A DNA stretch of 64,000 bases from Rhea pennata. Lineage: Eukaryota; Chordata; Aves; Rheiformes; Rheidae. The notes below the pieces were generated by a model. The model was not told the DNA's origin. It did not search any database and saw only the letters and a program-made list of their open reading frames with translations. The DNA lies in the NCBI RefSeq assembly GCF_028389875.1, contig NC_084667.1, positions 64,148,570 to 64,212,569 on the forward strand, in the 5' to 3' direction. The position numbers and the translations under genes are program-made. Below are positions 1 through 12,300 of the stretch, piece by piece (positions within the stretch are counted from its first letter, which is position 1; each line of letters begins with the position of its first letter).

Positions 1-3000
1 CACATTAGTGTCAAGAAAGCCCTGGAATTTGGAGGAGATAAGAAGGTAGAATATTCTGTGAGCAGCTAATCTAGTTAGAGAGACTGTTTTTCTCCCCATG
101 AGGAAGCTTTTGCCATCTTTCTGATAGCAGGTGGCTCCTATCCCTCTCCTGGTTGGGAGCTGGTGCAAGCCTGCTTATTCCAAGTTTAGCAGCCTTTCCT
201 TTGCCATAGGATTCTGATGAAATATGTGGCAAACCTGTGTTTGCCCAGTATGGCTTGCAGCTACCAAGTGCTCTGTATTTCCTCTTAGCATTTAATATTT
301 TATTTTCTCAAGCACAGAAAAAAGTGCTCCATCAGTGAACTTGCCTGTGAACTTCGTGGGAAGCAGGGAGTCAGTGGAAGTGAGGCTGCTGGCATGAAAG
401 AAAATTTACTGCTGTGTGCAGCTGCTGTGGGGCAAATCACTTTTGGATACAGGTGAAAGATATTCCCTGAGAAAAGAATCAATAGGCATCATGCCTAAGA
501 AAGGGAGGGGAGTGGTTTCTAGTTATTTCTGTCGAGCTTTTTTGCTGCTCAGACTTTTTACATGAGAGGGTGGGTAAACTCCACTCTGCCAAGACAGGAG
601 AAAGAATTGTGCTCTGGCCAGCTTCAGTTGACTGGGATGTGTCCCGTCTCTGCATTGCCCGTGCTCTCTTCTGCCCTTTCTTCCCTGCTCTGCCTCAGCT
701 GAAGAGATGTTGAAAATAAAGGGATGGGAAAGGACTGCAAAAAAGAGTCTAATCTAAGAAAGCCATAGGACAAAGTAACCCTGTCCCTGACATGCTTTCT
801 TTGCCTTTTGCTCCTGTCTGCCCCTGAACTTGCAGGTCAGACTCATTTCTCATGTTTCCTGAATATCACAGTGATTCACCCTCAAGGTTGTGAATCTTTT
901 GTTTAAGTTGCAGAATAATTCAGTTCAGTGGAGCTAATTGGCATTCACAGTAAGACCCCTTTGCATACATTTCCCTTTATTAGGGAACTGTAAAGAGGAT
1001 ATTGATTATGTTTTCCATCTCTAATTTAGCCAAAGTGATGTAAAGCAGCCCAGACCAGTCCAGAAATGCCTAACATGTTTTATAAATGTGACTAAAAATG
1101 AAAAAAGGGACAAGTAACATCCAGATAGTGGAGTGACTTGAATAGCAGATGTCTTTACACAAAATATTCTCCACTTGCCAAGTTAGACAGGAGGTTTAAT
1201 TTCATTCCTCTTAATTCCACAGATGCTGCTTGGAGAAAGCACCATGCACACAATTATTAGCCTGTTATGCTGAGTGAAAAAGTATTGCCTCCAGTATAGA
1301 ATAAACATAATTACTGAATGGTTACCAGCAGAACATCAGCTTCACTTGTCAGTTATCAGCAAATTTGCAGCACTTAATTAGGAAGAGGTGGGGCTTTAAC
1401 TCTCTCAGAAGAGGTCCTTTGAGGAGGTACCTCTATCTCTAGGCAGAAACTTTAAAGGCTTAAAAATGTTCTCCCTCTTCAAATCTAGAGAGCTGGTAAC
1501 CTTTTCCAGATGAAATATAGAGCTCTGATGAACTAAGAAAAGCAAACAAGGGAAAAAGTACACTTCAACTTTTCACATGTCAGCTTAAAAGAAAACTAAG
1601 GACTATAATATCTTGATACTACTAGTGTCACTTTTTGAACTCTCAGATAGAAGCTTAAAATTTTCTTCAGACATTAGATTGTAACCAAGAATCTCTTCGT
1701 TGAAGTGGTTTGTCTCACCCACTTTCCCAGCAGTAATCATAAATCTGACTTGCATGCTATACCAATAGCACAAATTAAAAGTAAAACATTGTTTCTACTC
1801 CTGTTTACCAAAGGTACTCCTACAATTCTTCAGCTGGAATGAATGGAGCGAATCTCCTTCTCTTTTCAGTGAAATGCTGTGGACTTTGTTATATGGGTCA
1901 AACTATGTTATCATAACCCAAGTTTTCAAAAAGAATCAAAGAAGGTGGTATACCTGGGTCTTTGATATGGTATTACAAGAAATATTATGAGTGAAACAGA
2001 TAAAATGGTGATTAATAGAAGATTTTAAGGATAACTTCAAAAGCAGATGGTAATTGATAGTACTAAAAGGAAAGTTCAGTAGTGAAACTTCTCGAGCATC
2101 AGCCATATTTCATCTTCTCATTAATAAAATGAAAATACATGCTCCAGATGCAGAGAATGCTAGTTAGCTGAAGAGATGAAATTGTAAATTAATAGAAAAG
2201 CAGGATACAATTGCAATGCCATATGAAAGGAGTAAGATAACCTTGAAGCCTCTAAGCCATAAAAATTGGATTGATATTTTGCATCACAAATGCAAGGACA
2301 TGTCCTTGACTGACAACGGAAAGTTCTGTTGTTGGTTAGAAGGTCACTGAATAGAAACAAATATCAAGGAGAAAGACCTAAGCGTCCTGGTTGAACACAG
2401 GATGATGGTCCTCACTAGTGCAGAGAAGTGCTTTGGATATTCAGGAAACATGAGGCCCATCACATGAAATGAGTCTGGAAGAGTTTGGCTTCATTAATCT
2501 AGCAAAATGAAGGCTGCAAAAGGATATAATTGCTTGTCACAAGTATACTGGGAGTAAACCCAGAGAAGGTTGAAAGCTGTTTAAACTAGCTTAATGCTGA
2601 CACAGGACATTACCGTGAATATATTGGATATATTCATTGGATTGGATATACAGCACCTTATGGCTCTAAAATATTTGTGACTAATAAACAGTATATCCAC
2701 TTTGGATATCATCTTGTATAATATAGGAAGAAGACTAGAGTATCTTCCTTATAGAGAGTTAAAAAAGAGTGCACAAAGAGAAAATATCTTGAAGCACAAC
2801 CATGTGATAACAATAAAGTCAAAGTTAAGACTGTATACAGAAACATAAGTATACAATTGACTGTTTTAAAATATTTTGGAAAACAATCGCATTCCATACT
2901 TTTAATTTGGAAATTATTTTTCCTGACCATTAATAAATTTTAACAGTGAGTCCCACATAAGAGCTATAAACAAGCACTGTGAATCAGAGTCATTCAAGGT

Positions 3001-6000
3001 AAGAAACAGTTCTCATACAATGCCAGTTGCCTTGTTGATGAAATAAGCAGATGGTGATTCCTCATGTGGCTCTTTTGATGCTAAAAGTGATGTTACAAGA
3101 GATGATTTCAGGGAGATACATATATTTCCCTGAAATACACACTAGTGCATTAACCATCAGACAATGTCTGTGTTTGTTTAGCAGTAGGAAGATATTCCAG
3201 ATACTCATCTGATATGCAAAAATGGATCTACTTAAATCAGAGCAGCTCTCTCAAGATCAAATGAACTCTAAACCTGGACCATTCTCTTTGGGAATTAAAA
3301 ATTGACCTTGTCATTGATTATTAGCTACTAATCTTTGAGATCCCAAAGGTTTTCCAAGCTCAGCACGAATATCCATGCACCAGTGAGGCCAGCATTAGAC
3401 TTGCAACAAAATTTTAAAGGTTTGTCAACTCTTCCAAATGAAGATGGGACTTCATGTTTCCTCTTGTTTCCTGGAAGCTAGGAAGATGCTATAAAGACAG
3501 TCTGTTCAGTGTCTCTGAGTATGCATCCTGTTTGCTGTGACATGCTGTTGTGGGCAGGGAAAACAGAAATCAGATTAGAACACATTCAGCTTGAGATGAA
3601 TATGTCAATGCAAATGACTGGGAAAAAAAGAAAAAAAAGGCAAGTTTTCCCTGCATAAGTAAATGCAAGGAAAAAATCTACTGAATTCCCTTCTTATTAG
3701 CTTTTACTCTCTGATAAACTTGTCAGGAAGCAGATGGTTTTTGAGAGAGACAAATTCATTCACATTGAACAAGTATTATCTTTATCTGTGTTAAAGCTGT
3801 GACTTGTACTGAAAGGAATGGGGAGCAGAACCTCCTAGACAACATTACAAGAGCTGTCAGGACATTAGGTCTGAGTAAACAGGGATAAATGTAAGCTGCA
3901 TTGCCTAGTTGCTCTCACCATAAGGCTGGGCAGGGATTTGACTGTCATCCTTTGTTGATCAATGTGCTAGCAGTAATTTATTTCTAATACAGGCCAGTAA
4001 TAAATTCCTCAAAGTCTGGAGCTACAGATCAGCAATTGTGTCTCAAAGGATCACTGCGTTTAAATGCTCAGCTGCTGTTTTAAAGCCATCCTAGTTTATG
4101 ACCTATCATTTGTTCATTTGTGAGCACTTTGTATGTCTATATCACATTTACCAACCTCATTTTTGACAAGAGTTTGAGAGTAATATTTGCAGATAAGGTC
4201 ACGGTGAATCGTACAGGCAGTGTACCTGTAGTTGAAAAGGCCTGTCTTTAGAAGAGAAGATAGCCCCGCACATGATCTCTGTAAAAGCCACTAGAAATTT
4301 TTGGAATATCTCCCTAATTTGCTGTTAAGTATTAAAGAGCTTGAAGTTTCTTGCAGCTCTGTAGGAGTGTTTTAATTTCTACAGAAACCTTGTCTTGAAA
4401 ATCTATTTGAAAAAAAGTTACTATTTCACATCATAAGCCTTGATTTTAGGTGATTTTTTTGTAGAAAATGGTTTTATTTCATTAGGAAACAGGAAAATAA
4501 CTATTATTTTTCCTGTTAAAATCTATCAGCTCCTCTGAGCTATTTTTTCAAGCTATTTGTATTACCACAGCAGTAGGGCCATAATTTAGGGGAAAAAATC
4601 CAGGAAGAATGGGTAAATTACTGCCTAGAAATACTTAGGACAGAATTGCTTGAAAAAAAAACCATCTCTGGCTTTTCCTCAAGTATAATTTCCAAGGAGG
4701 GACTAAAATTCAAAGAGAAAATTGAGAACTTGCCCCGAGTATCTTGGCTTTATGGAAATCAATGTATTTGCCCCAGAGATGCCTAGATTTCCACTAGTGG
4801 TCAGGTACAAAACTGCCTATGTTCTGGAACTATTAATTTATTGAAGCCTGAAAATGGTTTTCAGAAAAACGATCCTTCCCTTCTTCCAACCAAAAGTCTC
4901 ATCTTGTAATACAACTACCAAATTGATCTCATGCAAAGAACAGATGACTTGTTTGTTTGGTTTTTAGATGAATTTATGGATATGTCTTCTATTAGCCCAG
5001 GGGTTACTATGTTCACTCAGATGCTGTTATTCTGCCTGCAGTGAAATGATGACGTGAATGCAACTATTTCATGCCATAATTGAGACCATTGAAACTGGAG
5101 ACCCTTTGCATAGTCAAACTACAGTTGGTGGAAGCATGCCAGTCACAAGGCCATTGATGGCACATATCTTCTGCCAGCTTCAAGAGGAGGCAAGGACCCT
5201 TCTTAGGACCAGGCTTTGTGCGAGTACCCAATACATAGGATTAACAGCAGATCGTTTAATGCACGGCAATTCTTGGCATAGTTCAATTTCAAAACCAATT
5301 TGTCAGAGCGCTGGAGGTGAGAGATGGCTCCACCTCTGCTGATCATCTCTTGCTGAGCTATAAATTGAGACCGACTGGGAACAGAGAAGGTCTCCAGTAA
5401 TAGCCTGGCAGGATGGTACCAACCATAAATACGTAGGAAAGAATGAGGCCATTTCATAACAAGCTGGTTATCTCCAGAGTAAAATCGAACCGCTTGCTAT
5501 TACACTTTTTCTGGATAATTATAAAGAAGCGATGCTCTGCTGTTATTTGTCTCTATAAACACAGGAATAATCAAGTGGTGTCTGATACTCCTCCATACAA
5601 TGGTGTGAATCGCCATTTTATCTCAAAGGTTGAAGAGAGGGTATTTTTTCCTAGAGGTCGTTTTTAATGTGATGAGGCAAGTACGGACACCTTCATTTAA
5701 GAAGATAACTTCTTAGCTATTCTGTACCCACAGGAAAGCTTCAAAATGTGATTCAAACGTAGCATGAAGGCTTGGCGAAGCAAATAAACAATCTAAGCTT
5801 TATTATTGATATTTTTAAACCTTGTATGTTTTGAGAGGTTAGGATGAGAGCATACTCTCCAAGGCCAGGAATTATCAAGTTTAACTGCTAGGACCTAAAA
5901 ATATTGTAGGTATTGTATTTGCTGAGAATGCCGTGTAACGTGGGCCAAGACTCTCTTAGGTTTATTGCCATGTTTTAACCCGAGTTTGATTTAATTTATT

Positions 6001-6030
6001 GTCTGTGGGAGAGGAAGGCCTCAAACTAAA
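1..6030. other. Intergenic DNA upstream of CCDC175
   Basis: AT-rich sequence with no open frame that reads like a conserved exon. By synteny the 3' end of RTN1 should lie to the left, but I see no RTN1 coding sequence here. A diverged CR1-like fragment lies near 2350-2640. The stretch 5058-5667 is less AT-rich than its surroundings and has overlapping open frames of 74-94 codons on both strands, none recognised. The rest shows only short A or T runs. Confidence 0.6.
2350..2640 (+). repeat. Old CR1 LINE fragment
   Basis: The stretch reads like the internal 3' part of a CR1 element in sense orientation: a 'gagaaagacctaagcgtcctgg' type phrase near 2371, then sequence resembling the 'aatctagcaaaatgaaggctgc' block near 2500. 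It is highly diverged and lacks the terminal octamer repeats, so it is an internal, truncated and old copy. The left limit is uncertain and could extend to about 1930. Confidence 0.45.
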
Positions 6031-6310
6031 GATCAGCACGAGGCTCGGGACACTGAGGAGAATTTCTGATGGGAAAAAGGTGACTTCGAGCGGTCCGAGG
6101 AAACGTCTCGCGTGAGGAATGTCAGTGCCCAAAACAGCAGCCCAAAGCAGAGCGGGGCTCTCCAGCCTTGCTGTTCTGTGGTGAGGGCCCGGCCGGCACC
6201 CCGAGAGGTCTGCGCGCCAGCCGGGCGCCATCTGTCCCTGTCCCCAACGTCCCTCTGTCCCTCTGCCCGGGCCCCCAGGGTGGGGTAGGCCGCCCCCGCC
6301 CACCGGCCTG

Positions 6311-6324
6311 GTTGCCGTGGCAAC
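6311..6324. promoter_or_regulatory. RFX X-box (perfect palindrome)
   Basis: GTTGCCGTGGCAAC is two perfect inverted half-sites, GTTGCC and GGCAAC, separated by 2 bp. This fits the RFX-family X-box consensus (GTNRCC, 0-3 bp, RGYAAC), typical of promoters of ciliary and testis genes. It ends 23 bp before the CCDC175 ATG. Confidence 0.8.
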
Positions 6325-6341
6325 GGTGAGGCCGGGTGCCG

Positions 6342-6355
6342 GCCGCCATGGCAAC
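6342..6355. promoter_or_regulatory. Second X-box-like site overlapping the CCDC175 start codon
   Basis: GCCGCCATGGCAAC has a perfect right half-site (GGCAAC) and a left half-site with two mismatches. The ATG inside it is the inferred CCDC175 start codon, so the same bases could act as a Kozak context (GCCGCCATGG) and as a factor site. Whether RFX binds here is inference. Confidence 0.5.
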
Positions 6356-9300
6356 GGCAGCCGCCATGGCTGCCATGGCCGCCCTCGGCTGCCTGCAGGG
6401 CCTGGGTGGGTGCTCGGGGCAGGAGGCGGGGAGGCTCCCAGCGGGGCTGGCTCTCCCCGCACTGGGAGCACTGGTCTCCCTGGGGATGGTCCGGGAGGCT
6501 CCAGGGAGCCCCCACCCTGGCATTTTACATATATTTTACACTGTGGGCCCGGGCGGGACTCAGGCTTTGTAGGGCAAATGGGTATTGCTTTGTCTTAACA
6601 ATTATCAGCTTTTTCAAAAATCCAGGTAACGTCATCCCCGTGGGCTGTCTCTCCCAGTTTGACCCCAGAGCGCAGGTAACGTGGAAATGATAAAACCCTA
6701 AGGACGGCGTCATGGCAAAGGACGGCAGGGAGGGACTGTGTTTCAAAGCGAGGTGGCTGCCGTAATTATTATCGCATTTTCTTCTTGTCTTTTTGGCTGT
6801 ATTATCATGTCTGTGGCCATCTGGTTCCTCCGTGGGACTCCCAAGGCTTTTTTGGCAAGCGCCTGTGTGAAGATGTCTAGGGTTTTTCTTCTCCAAACCT
6901 TTTTTTGCTACGTTTTATTTCTGGAAACGTTCTTTAGAAACAGAGTTTTCGTGAACAGCTGCAGCTTCCATGTGGGTACAAACCTCCTCGCTACAAAGAC
7001 GTTCTGGGGCAGAAATACCAGAAACCTTTGCCCAGAAATCTGGCGGCGTGTTTAGAAAGCGTCTGGGCTTTGCCCGGTGGCCAGGCGCTGTGGCAGGTGG
7101 TGCGAGACCAGCGCCTGTGGTGCCCTCGGCCTCTGATACGAGCACGTGGCATGGTATCTGAAAGAAGAAGGAAATTTTATATAAGTTAAAAGCACGGAGT
7201 CGTTCCTTGTAGGTATTGAGAGGTTAGAAGCTCTTGAATTGTCTTGAATGTTATTTTTTTTTCCTGGGCTGCATCAGACAAGAACCTGCTTATGGAGCTC
7301 TTGGGCTCTCTCGGAAGATAAATGTGACCTGCGGGGTCACATTTATCACAGTGTCTCTTTTAAGAAATACAGCCTGCTTTCAGGGTGGCAGAATGGATTA
7401 CGGAGACACAAAATTGGAACAATTCAGCAATCAGCAATCTGGTGCAAAGGCCTTCATGAAAGAGATGAAGCAATGACTAAGAGCAGAATGAATTTGCTCT
7501 AGAAGGAAAGATTAATCATCATGCAAAAGAAGGATTGCTTTAAGTGTAAGCAAGGAAACTGAGCTAAGAATAATAAAATTAACCAGAGGAAAAGCAACAA
7601 ATAAACTAAATATCAGGAGACAAATTTCAAACGAGCTTCATCTGGCTGTAGGATACTCCTCCTTGAGAAGCAGGCAGAGGTGTGCATTAAGGCTGAGCGG
7701 TTTCAAGGGATGGATGCTAGGCTGGGGGGCATATTGCATTTATGTTATCATTTCCAGTTTTTCTATTTCAGAGCATTCAAAACTTTCCGTTGCTGTCAAA
7801 TCTGATTTGCGGTAATGGACAGTTATTCTTGTCTAACAAAACACAAAATATCACAAAATATTTACTTCTGGAAGCCTCAGCTGTCAGACTAAGGGCTGTA
7901 TGGCGCTAGAATCTGAGCTTCCCTGTTACCTTTGAGATATGTTGCAGGGCATTATCCCAACAGGTTGGTTTTAAAGGCTGTACACTTACAGCGTTCCTTA
8001 AAGAGTTTTTAATCTAGAGGTCAGAAAAAGGCATACATAGATGAGACAAATGGCATGGGGCGACATAAGCTGTAGCAAGAGATCTAACATGATGTGCAAA
8101 TCCATAGCCAGTAAATGTCTGTGGTTTCAGTACTCTGCCCTTCTGGCCACTGTCCGGCTGCAGTTCATCATGTGCCCTAAGGAACTGGGGATTTTGAGGA
8201 AGGATTTTTAGGTGGGGCATACCAGTGACTTTATAGTTTTTGAGGATGTGTTATGCAAGAATGCTGTGCTGTGTGGAGGGGATAAACTGTGACTGATGCT
8301 GGTTTGGGGCCAGAAGTTTGTGTTTATGGCACTAAAAGAGAGATGTCAGGAGGTGGAATGCAAGTGGATAGTTGACATTTTTTGCCATGGTCACCATGTT
8401 TTTTTGACGTAAGTCACCATGACGTTTATGCCATTTTTAAAAGGCTTAAAGGTTTGATTAGGAGAAGAGTTTTGGCAGTAAGGGGGTGGAAAAACAGGTT
8501 GAATTTTGGAGCAGCACATAGGAAAAAATGGTAAGCCTTTTGAAAGAGGTCACTTTTTTAGTGAAAAATTATTTTGGGGAAACCTATACTTCACTGGGAT
8601 TTAGCTAACATTGACATTTAATTTTGGCTTAGTAATGGACAAAGTAGAAATTTGAAAAAAAATCAGGATACTTTATCTTGATCTTTTTCTGAAGGAGATG
8701 TTTCATCTAGGAAATACAGATTTTGAGAGAGCAAGTGAAAATATGAAAGAGGAGAGAAAAATAAATAAATCAAGAGGAGGGTCTGGAAGAGAGTGGAGAC
8801 CTAAAGAACTGGAAAAAAGACAAGCAGAACTTGTTAGATTTTTAAATGAATTTTTATTTATGCACAGTATACTCTAAATTTTGGTGTGTTTCTGAGAAAT
8901 ATAACTCACGCTTCTGTTAAGTTGAAAGTGGTAAAAAAGGTATGATTTCAGACTTCACTTTGAAGTAATTGTCTAAAATTACCACTAACTGGTGAAAATG
9001 GGGAAAATTCTGCCCTGACTTGCACCCACTCACTGTTTCCTATGTAAATGGGTTTGCTGTCTGACATCTCTCCCACTGGAGGCATTATTTTGTGGAAAAT
9101 GTCATATTGATAGATTATCATCATCAAGCTTGACGATGGGCACATAGGGCAGAGGCAGTGGCTGCACCTGGCCTTCATTCCCACTACTTTAGGAGAAGGT
9201 CCTAATGAAGTGAGACAGTTTCTAGTTTTCAAACATATTCGTAGGTCAAACTAAAGACAAAGCTCTCATCTCAGATGGCTGAGTGCGTTGTCTTCACTAC

Positions 9301-12300
9301 AGATTCACTTATGTTTGGATTAAGAATTTACTTTTTTTCCTATAAGGATTTAATCCGTGTTACAAAGACAGTATATAAAAAGTTGTCAATACCACTGTAA
9401 CAGGTGCAATAATCTTTTGGTGGAATTCAAATCCCTGCAGTTATTATTGCAGCTGAAGCTAAATTAAATTTAACAATACAAAGAGAAGCTTCAGTTGTAA
9501 TATAAATCTCACTTCAGGCTTTGATACATCCGGATTAGTATTTTTGGTTGGGAAGAGACATAATTAAGTTATAACTGCTTGGCAAAATTCTAAAGATTAG
9601 CTACACCCTACTTAAAGGGAAGTTATTTTGATCCACAGTGTTTATTTTAATAACTTCTACAAACTTCTCTCAATGAATGCTTTAAAATATCATTCTCTAG
9701 AATTTACACTGTAATCATTTTGTGACAGAACATTTTATCAGGTCCTCTGGACCTCATACGCCACTTGTGCCTCTGTCTTTTCTGTGCACCGGGAGGAGGA
9801 GGAGGAGTGTGAAAGATGCTGACCTAGTTTAGAATATGGCAGAACAGATTTAGCAAATAATTTAAAAACAAATCCTTCTCGCTTGGAATAATTCTTGCAG
9901 AACAATGGAGCAATATTTGAAGCTTTAAAAATGTAATTTTACTATATTTTGCATTCAGAAAAACAGCTGAAAAATGAAGACTATGTATTCAGTGAGGAAA
10001 CTGTGCAGCATCTGGAAGATACTATTACTGCTATTAAGACATTGGTAATAAAATCTAATATTTATTTTCAAATATATGGAAAAAAATACTTAGTAACCAT
10101 GCAATTATTATTTTACAGTTGTAACATTGGAAGTTTTCTCTTTTGTAAAATACATTCTTTCTTGAGAGAGACAGTTCCAAGTGAAGTTGGTGGATGCTTG
10201 CATACACTTTGCTGCCCACAGAAGTTTGGCTGTAGTAGAAGAAGCCAGCCTGAACTGGGATAAATCATGCAGCTGATCCAGGCCTCACCTCTCCTGCTGT
10301 GGGACCAGTGTTTTAATCTGGGAAGAACAGCTGTTATTCTCCCTAGGGGCTAGTGAAATTTGTGGACGGCCTAGACTTCAGTTGAAGTCTAGAGGGGAAG
10401 GATCTTGTGCTCAGCGGTGTAAACTGGAACTCAGAATTGAAGTTCTGTTCCCACCTCTATCAAATCTTCATGCTTTGGTTTTGAGCAAGAAACGTAAGCC
10501 CCAGATCTACCATGAGTGAATAGGAGCATCACAAAAATACCCAGAGGCAGAGGTCAGTGTGTATAGACTCTTTACATCATCAGGGCCTTAATGCCATCTG
10601 TGCAAGGGAGAGAAATACTGCCTCCCTCCCAGGGATATTGTGAGGCTATATCTGCTAATGTTACTGGGTTCAGCAGATGGTACAGAGTAGCAGATAGGTG
10701 TTTTACCCTGTGAATCCGTGCGTGTTATATATATATATATGTATATATATATGTGTATATATACACACACACATATATATAACAGTTCGGCTTTCCTTGA
10801 AAGCAGGTGTATTATGTGCTTTGTGTGTGGTAGTAAGAGATCTTACAGCAATCATCGCCTGAGGGTGGCTGTTTGTAAGTAACCAACTTTCTTGTAAGAC
10901 CTCAAAGGTCATTAAAGCCAGAATGGCTTCAAGCAGAATGTATTTTAAAAAGTATCTCCTTGGTGTATTTGTCTAGATAGATGTAAATCTTTTAAAACTC
11001 TCTGTTTTCCCTCACTACTCCTCTAAATCATCTATTTCAGGCCAGCTCTGCATTAATCTCTCAGATGAGTGTTTTATATAATATACAGAAATCATAAAGC
11101 TATGTTCTTTTTCACTGCTTTAGTTAATTGAGGATGTAATTCATATGAATTAAAACTTTTTACTCTTACACATTTATTTTACACTTCTAAATATTTCATC
11201 TTCCCAAGAAAAGCAGAGCAGTTTACATGCATGCATTTAGAATTTGCTCTCCAGAGAGCAACTTTTCTTTTCACACTATCTCATCTATTGATTGTAGCTG
11301 CTAGCAAAACTAAAGGAGAAATAAAGGGTTGAGTTTATGCATAAGCCATGTCCATAAATACCAAAGTCAACATCCATTTAAACAGTGATTTTTTTTTTTC
11401 TCAGACATCAGGGAGCTGTATCAACCCATCTGCACTTCTCAGTCATGCAGATTTAAGGTTTCAGTTGTTTAAGGGCTCCTCCTGCAATCAGTTCAGTCTG
11501 TTTTCTCTTGCTCCACGATCACTCTAAAAATGACCCTTCCCACACTAGAAAGCAAGAGCCAGGTGACAGTGTGTCTCAAAGCCAGCTAGGGTCCTTTCTC
11601 TCCAGTATAGCTTCAGGCAGAGAGGAAAGGAGAATGACACCTTTCATCTTCAACAGCAAAAGGTGACAGCTTAAAAACTTCCCTGCCAGCACAATTTTTG
11701 TGGTGGAGATATGGGGAACAGCTTCCTGAAGACTGGCACCTGTCAGAAGCCAAGAGCTCTGGAGCTACCTGGTTTTGGGCAGCTAACTGTAGAACAAATT
11801 ATTTATTATCTGAAGAGGGAAAGAAAGGAGGAAAGAGAACAAATATTGAGCAAAGAGGATGAGTTATTTACAGGTGGAAAACATTCAGTGTCAGCTTGGT
11901 AAAAAAGAGAAAATAATGAGTTTGGTTTTTTTTTTTTATATATATATATATAGTATTAGTTAGTTCTGACTTCCACTGTGAGTGTTTGTGACTTTGTTAA
12001 TTGTCAGGAAGAAATTAGAAGACATACCCTTGAACGCCTGGAAGAGGAGACTATAGAAAACAGCAATCTTCGTGTCAGAATTCAGAATTTTCCAGGAGTG
12101 ATTACTGCAGAGATGACAGGTAGTACTGACTTAACCAGCTCTGAAAATAGAAGAGAACTGAATTTGATAGAACAGTTCTTCAACTTGTTTAAATACCTAT
12201 AACATAAATCTTACTGAAAAAGGTGAATCACTTTCAATAACCCATTAATGAAAGAGCACGGGTGTTCACTGGCGTATGATACAATAAGGGAATATTCTCT

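Larger units (their letters stand above)
6030..6480. promoter_or_regulatory. CpG island, probable CCDC175 promoter
   Basis: Base composition changes sharply from AT-rich to GC- and CpG-rich at about 6030 and falls back after 6500. The island contains two X-box-like palindromes and the first coding exon of CCDC175. No TATA box is evident. It is the only CpG island between the left edge and JKAMP, which makes it the natural CCDC175 promoter. Confidence 0.75.

Noticed and set aside
6336-6350. GTG-initiated N-terminal extension of CCDC175
   Set aside because: A GTG start is not expected; the ATG at 6348 has a strong Kozak context.
7234-7476. Frame ending DYGDTKLEQFSNQQS considered as first exon of CCDC175
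   Set aside because: Its donor would be a weak GTGCAA and its alignment to human needs a gap, whereas the 6348-6405 exon has a better donor, the X-box promoter and a gap-free match.
11711-11902. 64-codon frame resembling an extra CCDC175 exon
   Set aside because: Exon 2 (phase 0 end) joins exon 3 at 12008 directly, and the combined peptide aligns with the human protein without a gap, leaving no room for this piece.
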